A stretch of 64,000 nt of DNA from UBA1756 sp045222555 (lineage in GTDB: Bacteria; Bacteroidota; Bacteroidia; Bacteroidales; WCHB1-69): assembly GCA_045222555.1 (NCBI GenBank), contig JBGUYY010000072.1, forward strand, positions 390,056 to 454,055, in the 5' to 3' direction. The notes under the pieces were generated by a model, which saw nothing but the letters and a program-made list of their open reading frames with translations, was not told the DNA's origin and ran no database searches. Both the position numbers and the translations under genes were made by a program. Below, one piece after another: positions 8,727 through 18,200 of the stretch (the first letter of the stretch is position 1; each line of letters opens with the position of its first letter).

Positions 8727-9680
8727 ATGGATATCCATGCTGTAGCAGTAGAAACCCTCCGGTTGGAGGCGGAGGCAGTCGGCAATCTGCAAAACTTTGT
8801 CGATCAGTCGTTTGAAGAAAGTGTAAAGGCCATCTATGCGATGAAAGGCCGTTTGGTGGTGACGGGCATTGGGAAGAGCGCCATCATTGCGCAGAAGATT
8901 GTGGCTACGATGAACTCCACTGGCACGCCATCGGTGTTCATGCATGCCGCCGATGCCATCCATGGCGACCTGGGCATCATCCAGCCCGATGATGTGGTGC
9001 TGTGCATCTCCAAGAGCGGCAACACGCCCGAAATTTCCGTGCTGGTGCCGATCCTCAAGCGCAGTGGAAACCTGCTGATTGCGCTGGTGGGCAATACCGA
9101 CTCGTTCTTAGCTCGGGAGGCCAACTTTGTGCTAAACTGCACGGTAAGTCAGGAGGCTTGTCCCAACAATTTGGCGCCCACCTGTAGTTCTACCGCGCAG
9201 TTGGCGATGGGCGATGCGTTGGCCAGCTGCCTGATTGCGTTGCGTGGATTTACCTCGCAGGATTTCGCCAAATACCATCCCGGCGGGGTGTTGGGCAAGC
9301 GCCTCTATGTGAAGGTGGAGGATCTGTACAAGTTCAACGAGAAACCGCAGGTGTCGCCCGCCGACTCCATCCAGCAGGTGATTCTGGAAATTTCAGGAAA
9401 ATGCCTCGGCGTGACGGCAGTGGTGGAGAACGGCAAGGTGGTGGGGGCCATCACCGATGGCGACCTGCGCCGTATGCTGCAACGCAACGCCGACTTCCAC
9501 GGCTTGAAGGCCGCTGACGTGATGACGCACAATCCTAAGACTGTCGGCTCGCAGGTTCTGGCGGTGGAAGCCCTCGACATGATGCGTAAAAAGCAGATTA
9601 CCAATCTGTTTGTGGTGGATGACGGACAGTATATGGGCGTGATTCATATCCATGATATTATTAAAGAAGGCATTTACTAA
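8727..9680 (+). CDS. kdsD: KpsF/GutQ-type arabinose-5-phosphate isomerase
   Basis: 317 residues. It interconverts ribulose-5-phosphate and arabinose-5-phosphate, the first step towards Kdo in lipopolysaccharide. An N-terminal SIS domain (about 35-170) holds TGIGKSAIIAQKI, the family HAADAIHGDLG block and SKSGNTPEI. Two CBS domains follow (about 200-317), with VGAITDGDLRRML and a final MGVIHIHDIIKEGI. It begins six bases after uvrA. A sugar-phosphate isomerase of another pathway in the same family cannot be excluded, but the HGDLG block and length favour KdsD. Confidence 0.92.
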   Translation: MDIHAVAVETLRLEAEAVGNLQNFVDQSFEESVKAIYAMKGRLVVTGIGKSAIIAQKIVATMNSTGTPSVFMHAADAIHGDLGIIQPDDVVLCISKSGNTPEISVLVPILKRSGNLLIALVGNTDSFLAREANFVLNCTVSQEACPNNLAPTCSSTAQLAMGDALASCLIALRGFTSQDFAKYHPGGVLGKRLYVKVEDLYKFNEKPQVSPADSIQQVILEISGKCLGVTAVVENGKVVGAITDGDLRRMLQRNADFHGLKAADVMTHNPKTVGSQVLAVEALDMMRKKQITNLFVVDDGQYMGVIHIHDIIKEGIY

Positions 9681-9703
9681 CAGCTACTTATACCAAAATT
9701 ACC

Positions 9704-10060
9704 ATGAACTATTTTCTTACTATATTATTATTAGTCATTGCGAACATCTTTATGACCATAGCGTGGTACGGCCATCTGAAATTTGGCACGGGCAAGTTGG
9801 CGTTGCCGCTCATCATCCTGATCAGTTGGGGCATCGCGCTGATTGAATACTGCTTTCAGGTGCCGGCCAACCGTATCGGCTACGTGGAGCACGGCGGTCC
9901 GTTCAACCTCTGGCAGCTAAAGGTGATACAGGAGGCCATCACCCTCATTGTGTTCACCTTGTTCACAATATTATTCTTTAAAAATGAACACTTTACCTAC
10001 AATCACCTTATCGGTTTCGGTTTCCTGATTTTGGCGGTATATTTTATTTTTAGAAAATAA
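9704..10060 (+). CDS. DUF486 family small membrane protein (DMT-like)
   Basis: 118 residues with four predicted membrane helices (about 3-20, 30-46, 70-90 and 97-115). Between them is the conserved block EYCFQVPANRIGY, followed by HGGPFNLWQLKVIQEAITL, both typical of DUF486. This small family is distantly related to the drug/metabolite transporters and probably works as a dimer, but no substrate is known. It begins 23 bases after the isomerase gene and is likely co-transcribed with it. Confidence 0.85.
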   Translation: MNYFLTILLLVIANIFMTIAWYGHLKFGTGKLALPLIILISWGIALIEYCFQVPANRIGYVEHGGPFNLWQLKVIQEAITLIVFTLFTILFFKNEHFTYNHLIGFGFLILAVYFIFRK

Positions 10061-10081
10061 TTTTCTTTTCAAGAAATTATC

Positions 10082-10089
10082 TATTTTTG
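10082..10089 (+). promoter_or_regulatory. -7 box before the unknown secreted protein
   Basis: TATTTTTG matches TAnnTTTG exactly; no -33 TTTG is seen at the right spacing. The expected start of transcription near 10096 helps choose the ATG at 10111 over upstream in-frame codons. Confidence 0.5.
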
Positions 10090-10110
10090 TATCACTTAAT
10101 GAGTTGCGAT

Positions 10111-11109
10111 ATGGATAATTATAAAATAAGTATCAGATACTGTGTGCGATGCCTACTTTCGCTGCTGATGGCTGGCTCCATCGTGTGGGCTTCACCGTGT
10201 ATGGCGCAGCAGCAGAGCAACCGTGACACTGCCAGTGTCATCTATTCTAACTCCAACATTAGTTCTGTGATTACCTATTCGTTCGCTGATGATAGTTCGT
10301 GCCCTGACACTCCTACCCATCCTTTGCAGGAGTTTTTGAAATCTCCTGTCAAAGAGGTACTGATCGCAGCTGGATTTACTGACCAGCAGGAAGATACGAT
10401 TCGATATCAGGTGGGGAAAAATGGGAAATTGCATGCGAACCAGGCTCTGCTTACCTCCATCCTGAAAAATCATTATTGTTCAGATTGTCCCATTAAAATT
10501 ACCCAAAAACGATTGAAATTCAATCACGAAACCAGCATTGATGAACTGACTTCTATTCTTAACGATATCAACAACGACCCAACCCACATCCCCACTATTG
10601 AAGAGATGCAGATTACGGATAAGGATAAGACTAATTATCTTAAGTTGGTGAACAAAATCGATTTCTTGGATTGGGCGAATCATTTATGCTGCGAGTTTAT
10701 GCTCAGCGATGTGTTTTTAATGTCAAGCTGGCAGCAGTGCCCCGAAATGAAGTGTTTTTACCAGTCGGTGGCTAACCAGATAGACACTGTTGGACTCTCT
10801 ACCATCAAGACAGCATTGTACAATACTACGGGATTTAGCACGGGCGGTGCCCACTGGTTCGAGATAGTGATGGTGAATGGCGAGGGCGACACGTTGGTTT
10901 TCCAGCATTTCAATGATTACCATGATTATGCCTGGTATCTTCCGTGGATGGTGGAGTGCGATGGGATGCGGTTTGAATGTAGAAATCCGGCTCTGTCGCG
11001 CTGGGTGGCGGCATGCGTTCCAAAGAAATTCTATGGCAGGGAGTGTTTCGACAACGCCCTTTTCATCCTGCAGGTGGCCAACTGGATGTGGATGCAAGGG
11101 CGGTGGTAA
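10111..11109 (+). CDS. Secreted protein of unknown function, Cys-rich C-terminal half
   Basis: 332 residues from the ATG at 10111. ATG 10099 is also in frame but lies almost on the predicted transcription start. The N-terminus is a long signal peptide (IRYCVRCLLSLLMAGSIVWA, then SPCMAQ). I do not recognise the family. The N-terminal half is polar, with repeated NDINNDPTHI-like segments and a CSDC pair (about 125-128). The C-terminal half is rich in aromatic residues and cysteines: DWANHLCCEFMLSDVF, GGAHWFEIVMVNGEG, HFNDYHDYAWYLPWMVEC, YGRECFDNALF. The GGAHW and later His/Asp/Cys residues are the kind found in papain- or transglutaminase-like folds, but no triad can be assigned. It has its own -7 box and is convergent with ispG. 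Confidence 0.75.
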   Translation: MDNYKISIRYCVRCLLSLLMAGSIVWASPCMAQQQSNRDTASVIYSNSNISSVITYSFADDSSCPDTPTHPLQEFLKSPVKEVLIAAGFTDQQEDTIRYQVGKNGKLHANQALLTSILKNHYCSDCPIKITQKRLKFNHETSIDELTSILNDINNDPTHIPTIEEMQITDKDKTNYLKLVNKIDFLDWANHLCCEFMLSDVFLMSSWQQCPEMKCFYQSVANQIDTVGLSTIKTALYNTTGFSTGGAHWFEIVMVNGEGDTLVFQHFNDYHDYAWYLPWMVECDGMRFECRNPALSRWVAACVPKKFYGRECFDNALFILQVANWMWMQGRW

Positions 11110-11115
11110 TGCCCG

Positions 11116-12450
11116 TCAAATCATAATCAGCTTCTCCAAGTACGCCAGCGCTTCGTCCACCTCTAACGGTGCGGTGAGCCGCTCCTTCCCGCGATACACC
11201 GCCACCTTGCCGTGCGTAGCCCCTACGATACCGTAGTCAGCATCGGCCATCTCGCCCGGACCGTTCACCACACAGCCCATCACTCCGATTTTCAGTCCGG
11301 GGTAGTGACTGAACCGCTTTTTTACCTTCGCCAACGTGCCCTGTATGTCGTACTCCGTGCGGCCGCACGACGGACAGGAGATGATTTCCGTCCGCGTCAT
11401 CTTGATGCGACAGGCCTGCAAAATCAACTCGGAAAGATATTGGCACTCTTTAGGTGAAAAACAGTCGTTTTCAATCTCCAATTCTTTGAAAGGATGATGA
11501 AGCAGAGTGTGGCTTGCATGGGCGGCACACACCATCATCCATTTCTCTTTATTACTTTGCTGATAGTTGATTTTCAGTGAATTATCATGTAAGGTACACT
11601 GCACTTTGTCGTTTTCTTCAGTCAGGTGGGCCAATAGAGTGGCGGGACGAATCTCTGCCTCCGGGGCCTCGGTCAGCGATACGCGGATGGTGTCGCCGAT
11701 GCCGTCTAAGAGTAGCGCGCCGATGCCGGCCGCTGACTTCACGCGCCCTTCTTCGCCCGCACCCGCCTCGGTAACTCCGAGGTGCAGGGGATAGACCGTG
11801 CCGTTTTGTGTCATCTTGTCGTGCAGCAGGCGCGTCGCCTCCATCATGGTGATGACGTTGCTCGACTTCATGGAAAGGACAATGTTGTGATAGTCAAATT
11901 GTTGACAGATGTCAATCCATTCCATCGCCGACATGGCCATGGCAAGCGGCGTGTTGCCGTAGCGGCTCACGATACGGTCGCACAGAGAGCCGTGGTTGAC
12001 GCCGATACGCAGGGCGGTACCGTGCTGCCGGCAGATCTCAAACAGTGGTTTTGCTCGTTCCGCCATCGCCTGCACCGATGCGGCATACTCCTCGTCGGTG
12101 AGGTGCAGCTGGTTGAAATTGCGTTTGTCCACGAAGTTGCCCGGGTTCACTCGCACCTTCTCCACAATAGCGGCACATGCTTCGGCCACCTGCGGCTTGA
12201 AGTGTACGTCGGCCACCAAAGGCAGCTGGTAGCCACGCGCCCGCAAGGTCTCCTTGATGGCTTGCAACGATGCCACCTCTTTCATCGAGGGTACGGTGAT
12301 GCGGGCCATCTGGCAACCGGCCTCCGTCATCCGTATCACTTGAGCCACGGTGCCTTCTATGTCGTTGGTGTTGGTATTGGTCATCGATTGCACCACAATC
12401 GGTTGCCCTTCACCCATGCGAATATTTCCTATGGTGACCGGATTTTTCAT
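11116..12450 (-). CDS. ispG: 4-hydroxy-3-methylbut-2-enyl diphosphate synthase
   Basis: 444 residues. It catalyses the penultimate MEP-pathway step, converting MEcPP to HMBPP with a 4Fe-4S cluster. The TIM barrel occupies about 1-265 (VQSMTNTNTNDIEGTVAQ, PLVADVHFKPQVAEACA, LRIGVNHGSLCDRI). The C-terminal Fe-S domain has SCPSCGR (Cys near 358 and 361) and GCVVNGPGEMADADYGIVGA (Cys near 393). Between them lie roughly 85 residues that E. coli IspG (372 aa) lacks. Most Bacteroidota enzymes instead carry a full extra domain and reach about 600 residues, so this copy is intermediate. It starts six bases after the next gene upstream ends. Confidence 0.95.
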   Translation of the reverse strand: MKNPVTIGNIRMGEGQPIVVQSMTNTNTNDIEGTVAQVIRMTEAGCQMARITVPSMKEVASLQAIKETLRARGYQLPLVADVHFKPQVAEACAAIVEKVRVNPGNFVDKRNFNQLHLTDEEYAASVQAMAERAKPLFEICRQHGTALRIGVNHGSLCDRIVSRYGNTPLAMAMSAMEWIDICQQFDYHNIVLSMKSSNVITMMEATRLLHDKMTQNGTVYPLHLGVTEAGAGEEGRVKSAAGIGALLLDGIGDTIRVSLTEAPEAEIRPATLLAHLTEENDKVQCTLHDNSLKINYQQSNKEKWMMVCAAHASHTLLHHPFKELEIENDCFSPKECQYLSELILQACRIKMTRTEIISCPSCGRTEYDIQGTLAKVKKRFSHYPGLKIGVMGCVVNGPGEMADADYGIVGATHGKVAVYRGKERLTAPLEVDEALAYLEKLIMI

Positions 12451-12456
12451 GTTGGG

Positions 12457-13908
12457 TTACTGTTTTTTCTGCTGGTTGAGAGGGATGTTCTCCTCGTCGT
12501 CGGTCTGGTGGAAAAGTCGCGCCAGATAGAGCGGCAGCTGCGTGGTGATGTCGGGTGCGTTGCGCTTCACCAGCCGCCCGTCGGGTGCGAATAGCAGGTT
12601 GTCGGGCAGCGTGGTGATTTGCATGCCGTCAATCCATTCATAATGCTGGTCGAAATGCACAAAGGTCCAGTCGAACTGCGGGAAATGCTCTTTGAACTGG
12701 ATGAAGTGCCCGAAGTTGAAATCGATGGAGAGACTGATGAACTCGATGCTATCTTGGTATTTCTTTTGTAATTCTTTGATAATCATCATCTCCCGAATGC
12801 AATCTTCGCAGGTAGTGTTGAAAATCTGGATATAAACCCATTTGCCTCGGTGGTCGTTCAGGTTAAAGGAGGCGCCGCTGGCAGTTTTCATCCCATCAAA
12901 TCGGGGCGTTTCCTTCCCTTGGAAAGGTTTTAATGAGGCGAGCGTGTTTTTGGCAATGGTTTGATGTTCAGTGAAATGTGAGGTGATGGCAATCTCTTGC
13001 AGAATCTGCTCTATGTTTTTCTGGTTGAATTTTTTATTGTTGTAGATTTCTTCAAGATTTTCAATGATCACTAACTCACGAATGCGCTCATTCACCAGAC
13101 AGGGGTCTTTTCCCACCAAGTTGAACAATGGCCGGTAAGTCCCTTCCTGATTGATGCAGTTCAGTAGTTCTTTCTGGTCGATTTTGGGGGAAGTGGTGAG
13201 ATAATGGTCATAAAATTCGTTAAAAAAGTTCATGTAGGCAGGGTTGAAATAGAGCAGGTATTCGTTGTCCAGGTACTTGCGGTAGAGAGAGTCGGGATTT
13301 TTCATCAGCACCACGCGCTCCAGCGAGGCCATGGTGTAGTAGATGTAGGATTTGTAGAAATTGTTGGGACTGTATTGCAGCGGAAATCTGCGACTGATGG
13401 CATTCTGTATGCTGTCGTATTCGGCAGGGGAGAGGTCGCTGATGATGTTGGGGGAATAGTAATCGACAGCGTTTTCAAAATTTCTTTCAAACCAGTTGAT
13501 TTTCAAGTTGATGTCCTCTGTCAAGGTGGTGTCGTTGTTGCGGATTTGGAGAAACCCGCCGTAGTACATCGGATCCAACTGGTTGAAAAGTTCGGGGTCC
13601 ATGTCGATGGTAAAATCGTAGGTTCTGCCTGGCTCGATATAAAATTCCGCACGGGAAGTGCGAATGACCAGCTGTACTAATGTTGGGCGTATAATGTTGT
13701 AAGTCAGTAGAAAATGTCCTTTTGCGTCAATCTTATCAGTGGCGGCGACTATGTTCTTGTAGGTGGCCAGATCTTCAAAGGTCACCAGGCGAATCTCCTC
13801 GTTGGCTGCAAAATCAGCGGTTCCTTTGATGGTGACTGGGTACGACTGTCCCCTCATGCTGCATAGGCAGCTTGTCAGAATTGTCATCAAAAGAATCAGT
13901 CGTTTCAT
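12457..13908 (-). CDS. Periplasmic thioredoxin-fold (TlpA/AhpC-TSA-like) protein
   Basis: 483 residues. A signal peptide (MKRLILLMTILTSCLCSMRG) is followed by a beta-rich N-terminal domain (TIKGTADFAANEEIRLVTF, EFYIEPGRTYDFTIDMDPEL) like the DUF4369 type seen before TlpA domains. A long helical middle comes next, then a C-terminal thioredoxin fold from about 330 with LNDHRGKWVYIQIFNTTCEDC. The CxxC active site is CEDC near residues 365-368. TTLPDNLLFAPDGRLV supplies the usual cis-Pro region. Such proteins carry out thiol-disulfide exchange in the periplasm; the partner is unknown. ispG follows after six bases, suggesting one transcript. Confidence 0.82.
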   Translation of the reverse strand: MKRLILLMTILTSCLCSMRGQSYPVTIKGTADFAANEEIRLVTFEDLATYKNIVAATDKIDAKGHFLLTYNIIRPTLVQLVIRTSRAEFYIEPGRTYDFTIDMDPELFNQLDPMYYGGFLQIRNNDTTLTEDINLKINWFERNFENAVDYYSPNIISDLSPAEYDSIQNAISRRFPLQYSPNNFYKSYIYYTMASLERVVLMKNPDSLYRKYLDNEYLLYFNPAYMNFFNEFYDHYLTTSPKIDQKELLNCINQEGTYRPLFNLVGKDPCLVNERIRELVIIENLEEIYNNKKFNQKNIEQILQEIAITSHFTEHQTIAKNTLASLKPFQGKETPRFDGMKTASGASFNLNDHRGKWVYIQIFNTTCEDCIREMMIIKELQKKYQDSIEFISLSIDFNFGHFIQFKEHFPQFDWTFVHFDQHYEWIDGMQITTLPDNLLFAPDGRLVKRNAPDITTQLPLYLARLFHQTDDEENIPLNQQKKQ

Positions 13909-13966
13909 GTTTAGTTTTGTAATAGAAATTATAACGCTAAAAAATGGCAGATATGATGGGAAAACG

Positions 13967-15235
13967 TTAAAGTTGGCCTTTAAGAGCCATCAATTCATAT
14001 TGGGCTTTCAGCAACTGGATGGTATGCACCTCGCGGGCGGTAATGGAAAGGGTCTCATCATTCTGCAACTTGATATAGTCCATGGCAGTGATGGTGCCGT
14101 TGAGCAGCTGCGTGTTGGCGGTCTCTCTGATCTCCTGATACTTTTGGGTGATCTGCTCATCCAGAATCAGCAGGTGCTCAATACGCTTGATTTCGTTGAT
14201 TTTCTCTTGGATGGCGATCTGGTTGCCTTTGGTGAAATCGGCCTGCTGGCTCTCCAAGATGGATTTCTGCACTGCAATGATGTCGCTGACACCTTTGGTT
14301 TTGGCCCAGTCGATCAACGGTACATTGAATTTCAGACCGACCACATAAAACCAGTCTGCCTTGTTGCTCAACAAATTGTAGTTAGGTCTCCCATATCCGC
14401 CGATGGCCATGAAGGCCAACTTGGGAAGACTCTTGGAAATGTGCAGTTTTCGCTGATACTCAAGGGAGTTGATGGTGTTTTCGAAAATGGAAAATTCAAG
14501 TCGTGACGAACCGAGGTCGTAACTTACACTGGGCAGTTGGGGCTGCACAAACTCAGCGTTTGACAGATCTTTTCCCGTCAGAATGGAAAGGGAAGAGATG
14601 AGCGATTCGCGGTTGGCTAACATCTCGTCCTTTTGTTGTTGGATCTTCAATCCCTCCACATCCAACTGGGCGATGGAGTTGGCATACACCACACCTGCCT
14701 TCAGCAACGCTTTCAACTGGTCGGACTGCTCCTGGAAAATTTTCTCCACATTCGACAAAATCTCAATCTGTTTATCAATAATGAGAAGATTGAGATACAT
14801 ATTGATGACCTGTTCTTTGAGTTGGGCGATGGATAGATCCAACTTACTGATTTCGTTATTGTTAAGAAGTCTTTCTCGTTTTCTTCCATAGCTGGCTTGC
14901 AGTCCGTCGAAAACCACTTGTTGCAAGTTGAGACTCACATTGTAGAGATCGTGCCGTGGGGCGGCAATGTCATAATCATTGGCTATGGCTTCAGGGAGCT
15001 GGGTGATGGGCGACATGTACCCAATGGCGCCGTCAATCTGCAGGGTGGGGTAGTAGTGCGAGGAAACGTCATTCAGTTTCACTTTGAGCAATTGTTCGTT
15101 CAACTCTTTTTGGAGGTTGGAGGAAGATTGTGCCACGGCCCACTGCTGGCATTCGTCAATGGTGACCACTTGCCCCTGAACATTCAACAGGAACCCCGAT
15201 ATGAGTAGTGCGAAAAAGGTAATGGTTTTCTTCAT
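13967..15235 (-). CDS. TolC-family outer-membrane efflux protein (first copy)
   Basis: 422 residues from the ATG at 15235 (MKKTITFFALLISGFLLNVQ is a signal peptide; upstream in-frame codons would only lengthen it). It has the TolC layout of two long coiled-coil repeats: QWAVAQSSSNLQKELNEQLLKVKLND, LSIAQLKEQVINMYLNLLIIDKQIE and a second half ending DYIKLQNDETLSITAREVHTIQLLKAQYEL. It would form the outer-membrane channel of a tripartite efflux or type I secretion system. No adaptor or inner-membrane pump gene is next to it, unlike the second TolC in this window. A strong terminator of the upstream protease gene separates the two. Confidence 0.85.
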   Translation of the reverse strand: MKKTITFFALLISGFLLNVQGQVVTIDECQQWAVAQSSSNLQKELNEQLLKVKLNDVSSHYYPTLQIDGAIGYMSPITQLPEAIANDYDIAAPRHDLYNVSLNLQQVVFDGLQASYGRKRERLLNNNEISKLDLSIAQLKEQVINMYLNLLIIDKQIEILSNVEKIFQEQSDQLKALLKAGVVYANSIAQLDVEGLKIQQQKDEMLANRESLISSLSILTGKDLSNAEFVQPQLPSVSYDLGSSRLEFSIFENTINSLEYQRKLHISKSLPKLAFMAIGGYGRPNYNLLSNKADWFYVVGLKFNVPLIDWAKTKGVSDIIAVQKSILESQQADFTKGNQIAIQEKINEIKRIEHLLILDEQITQKYQEIRETANTQLLNGTITAMDYIKLQNDETLSITAREVHTIQLLKAQYELMALKGQL

Positions 15236-15252
15236 CAGGATGATGGGGTATA

Positions 15253-15285
15253 AAAAGGGCAAGACAATTTCATGTCTTGCCCTTT
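15253..15285 (-). terminator. Rho-independent terminator after the gingipain-like gene
   Basis: A 13-bp perfect stem (15254-15266 with 15273-15285) encloses a 6-base loop. Read on the minus strand it runs into a T-rich tract. It lies 12 bases past the stop of the protease gene and just upstream of the tolC-like start. Confidence 0.85.
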
Positions 15286-15296
15286 CATTCTATAAA

Positions 15297-18200
15297 TTAT
15301 CTTTTAACGATTTTAACGGTGCCCAACACATTCTCGCCGCTGAAGATGCGGACGAAGTAGAGTCCGTTGGCGCACTGTGAAAGGTTGAGTTTAGTGGTCT
15401 CTTCCGTGATGGTCTGGCTCTCCACCATCTTCCCATACACATCGTAAACCTTCAGTGAATTGGCTCCAGGATAGGTGCAGGAAATGTGGGTGGTGCCTTC
15501 GGTCGGGTTGGGATAGACGGTGATGAAGCCGGTTTCGCCGTTCTCGTTGATGCCGACTAAAGCAATCACCTGAATCTCAAATTCGTAGGAATCGGAGTTG
15601 GTGCCGTCGGTGATGAGGTGGGTGAACGGGATGACCGTCTGACCGGGAGTGAGGTTGTCGATAGCCACGTTGTACTGTGAAGTGAGGGTGGCACCGGGGA
15701 TGGCGGTCTGGAAGTTGATGACCGGATCGGTGATGGCAGCGTATGCGGAGGTGGTCATCAGCGTGGAGGTCACATTCTCGGCCACCATGTTTCCGTCGTT
15801 GCGGCTATAGACCGTCACCTTGATGGTTTCGCCCGGGTTGATGTCGTTGTCGCCGTTGCCTGAGATGATGCTCACGCTGTGGCTGGTTTCGGTGAGGATG
15901 ACTTCGCCGGCGAATTCCACCACGGTGATGCTGAATTCCATCGTGCAGGTGTCTTCATCGCTGGTCATGGTGTGGGTGAAAGTCAGCACGGTACCGTCGG
16001 GCGCGTCGGAAGCGATCACGACAGAGAACTGGGTGTTGGCCACTGCATAGCCGGCGATGGTGCCGATGTTCTGCGTAGCGTTGCCGATGGTGGCGTATTC
16101 AGAGTCGCAGGTAAGCGTTGAAACCGCGTTGTGAGCCGTGGCACGGCCGTCGTTGCGGGTGTAAATGCTGAACTGTACGGTCTCATCAGGATTGACATCC
16201 TCGTCGCCGTTACCAGTAGTGATGGTGTAGGTCTGGTTTACATCGTTCAGGTTCACGATGGCAGCTTCCAGCACGGTGATGTTGAAGGAGTAGTTGTCGG
16301 AGCCGTGTACGCCTGCATCAGCTGTGTGGAGGAAGGTGATGGTGGTGTTGTCGGGGGTGTTGGCGTCGATGTCGATGGTAAAGGTGGTGGTGGTAGTGCC
16401 GTTGGCGGGGATGCCGGTAATGGTTTGGGTAGCATTGGCGAGGGTGACGTAGGTGGAGTTGGTGCTAAGGGCAGAGGAGATGTTGGAGAGGTTCGTGTAG
16501 CCGGGGTTCTCCGTGGTGATGGTCACTTCGATGGTTTCACCCGGGTTGATTTCATTGTCGCCATTTCCAACGGTGATGACCACATTGTGGGAGAGGTCGT
16601 CCACCCAGCCGGCATGAGCGTTGAAGCTGAAGGTGTAGGTCTGCTGCATCTGTACGCTTTCCAGCATGTAGTCGGCGGTTACGGTGCAGTTGATAAGCGT
16701 GCCGTCAGCAATTTCACCGATTTGGCCGGCGAAGATGCTGGCGAGGTCGAGGGTCTGTCCGCCAGCGATGGTGGCCACTGTTTCGGTAGCATCGGTGAGG
16801 GTGAGGGCGGAAGAGATGGTGGATAGTGTAAGGGTCACATCGTTGATGGCTGCGCCGCTGTTGTTTTCAATGGAGACATCGAATGTGGAGGTCTCGCCTT
16901 CATAACCGTTGCTGTTGCTGTTCAGACCGGCAGCGGTGATGATGATGCCCTCCGGCATGGGAGCGATGCCGCCACCTGCGTTGGTCGGCCAGGTGATGTT
17001 ATCCAACTTGGCACAGTCTGAACCGTAGGCCGTGTTCTGACCGCTGTTGTTTCTGACGTAGGCAAACTTGATGGTATGGGTACCTGCAGTGATGGGATAG
17101 GCATGATACTGCCAGGTGCAGGTGTCGGTGTAGGTCTGGTTCCAGCCGCCGCCTGATCCCTGCACACCATTGCTGACCTCCAACTGCTGCACGCCGTCAA
17201 TGTAGAAACGGAAGAAACCGTAGTTGGCTCTGGCTGCAACTTTGGAGAAGAAGCTGATTTCACCGTCGGTACAGTCGATGGTGAGTTCGAGGTTGGATTC
17301 GGTGTTTCTGCGACCGGCGTTGCCCGACTTGGCATAGTAGCTGCCGCCGATAGCTTCGTTGGGATCGTTCACGATGGTCCACGGATACTGGCTGTTGTTG
17401 GTCCATTCAAACTGGGTGAAGTCGCCAGTTTCCCAATCTTCAGTGGCCTCTGAGCTGCCGACAGTCAGATAGATGGTGTCGGTGCGGTCAGCATTCGGAT
17501 CGGTGGCGCTGAAGATGTGGTGGACGTAAGGAATGATGGTGCCTACCGGTACGTCGCTACCGATATTGATGGTAAAGTCGGAAGCGTACTGGTCGCCTGC
17601 TGCGATGGTGCCTACATTGATGGTGCCGTTGACAACGGCTGCCGGCGTGTAGTAGGTAGAAAGCTGGGATACCACATCGGGAGCATCGGCACGGCCGGTG
17701 TTCTCATCCAAAATGGTAAGTACAACCGTCTCACCCGGGTCGATGGTGTTGTCGTTGTTGCCGCCGCTGATGGCGTAGCTGTCGCTCACATATACCAGCG
17801 TGGGTCTGGCCACTTCGTACACGTTGAGGGTCACCATGTAGGTGGGCGCGGTGTTGACACCGTCGGAGGCCACATGCGAGAAGACGATCTGCGTGCTGTC
17901 GGGCGTGTTGGGATCAATGCTGATATGGTAGATGGTGTTGGCGGTGGAGTTGGGAGCGATGTAGGGGATGTTTTCGTCGGCATTGGTGATGGTGGCATAC
18001 GGCGAGGTGGTGCTCAGCACGGAAGATACGTTGATGACGGGATCAGTGCTGAGGTTTTCTGTGGTGATGGTAAGGTCGATGTTCTCGCCCGGGTTGATGT
18101 CGGCATCGCCGTTACCTGTGGTGATGAGGATGTTGTGGCTGATATCATTCAGCACTTCCGGTTCGGGAGCGATTTCGCCACCGCCCGGGAAGGTGATGTT

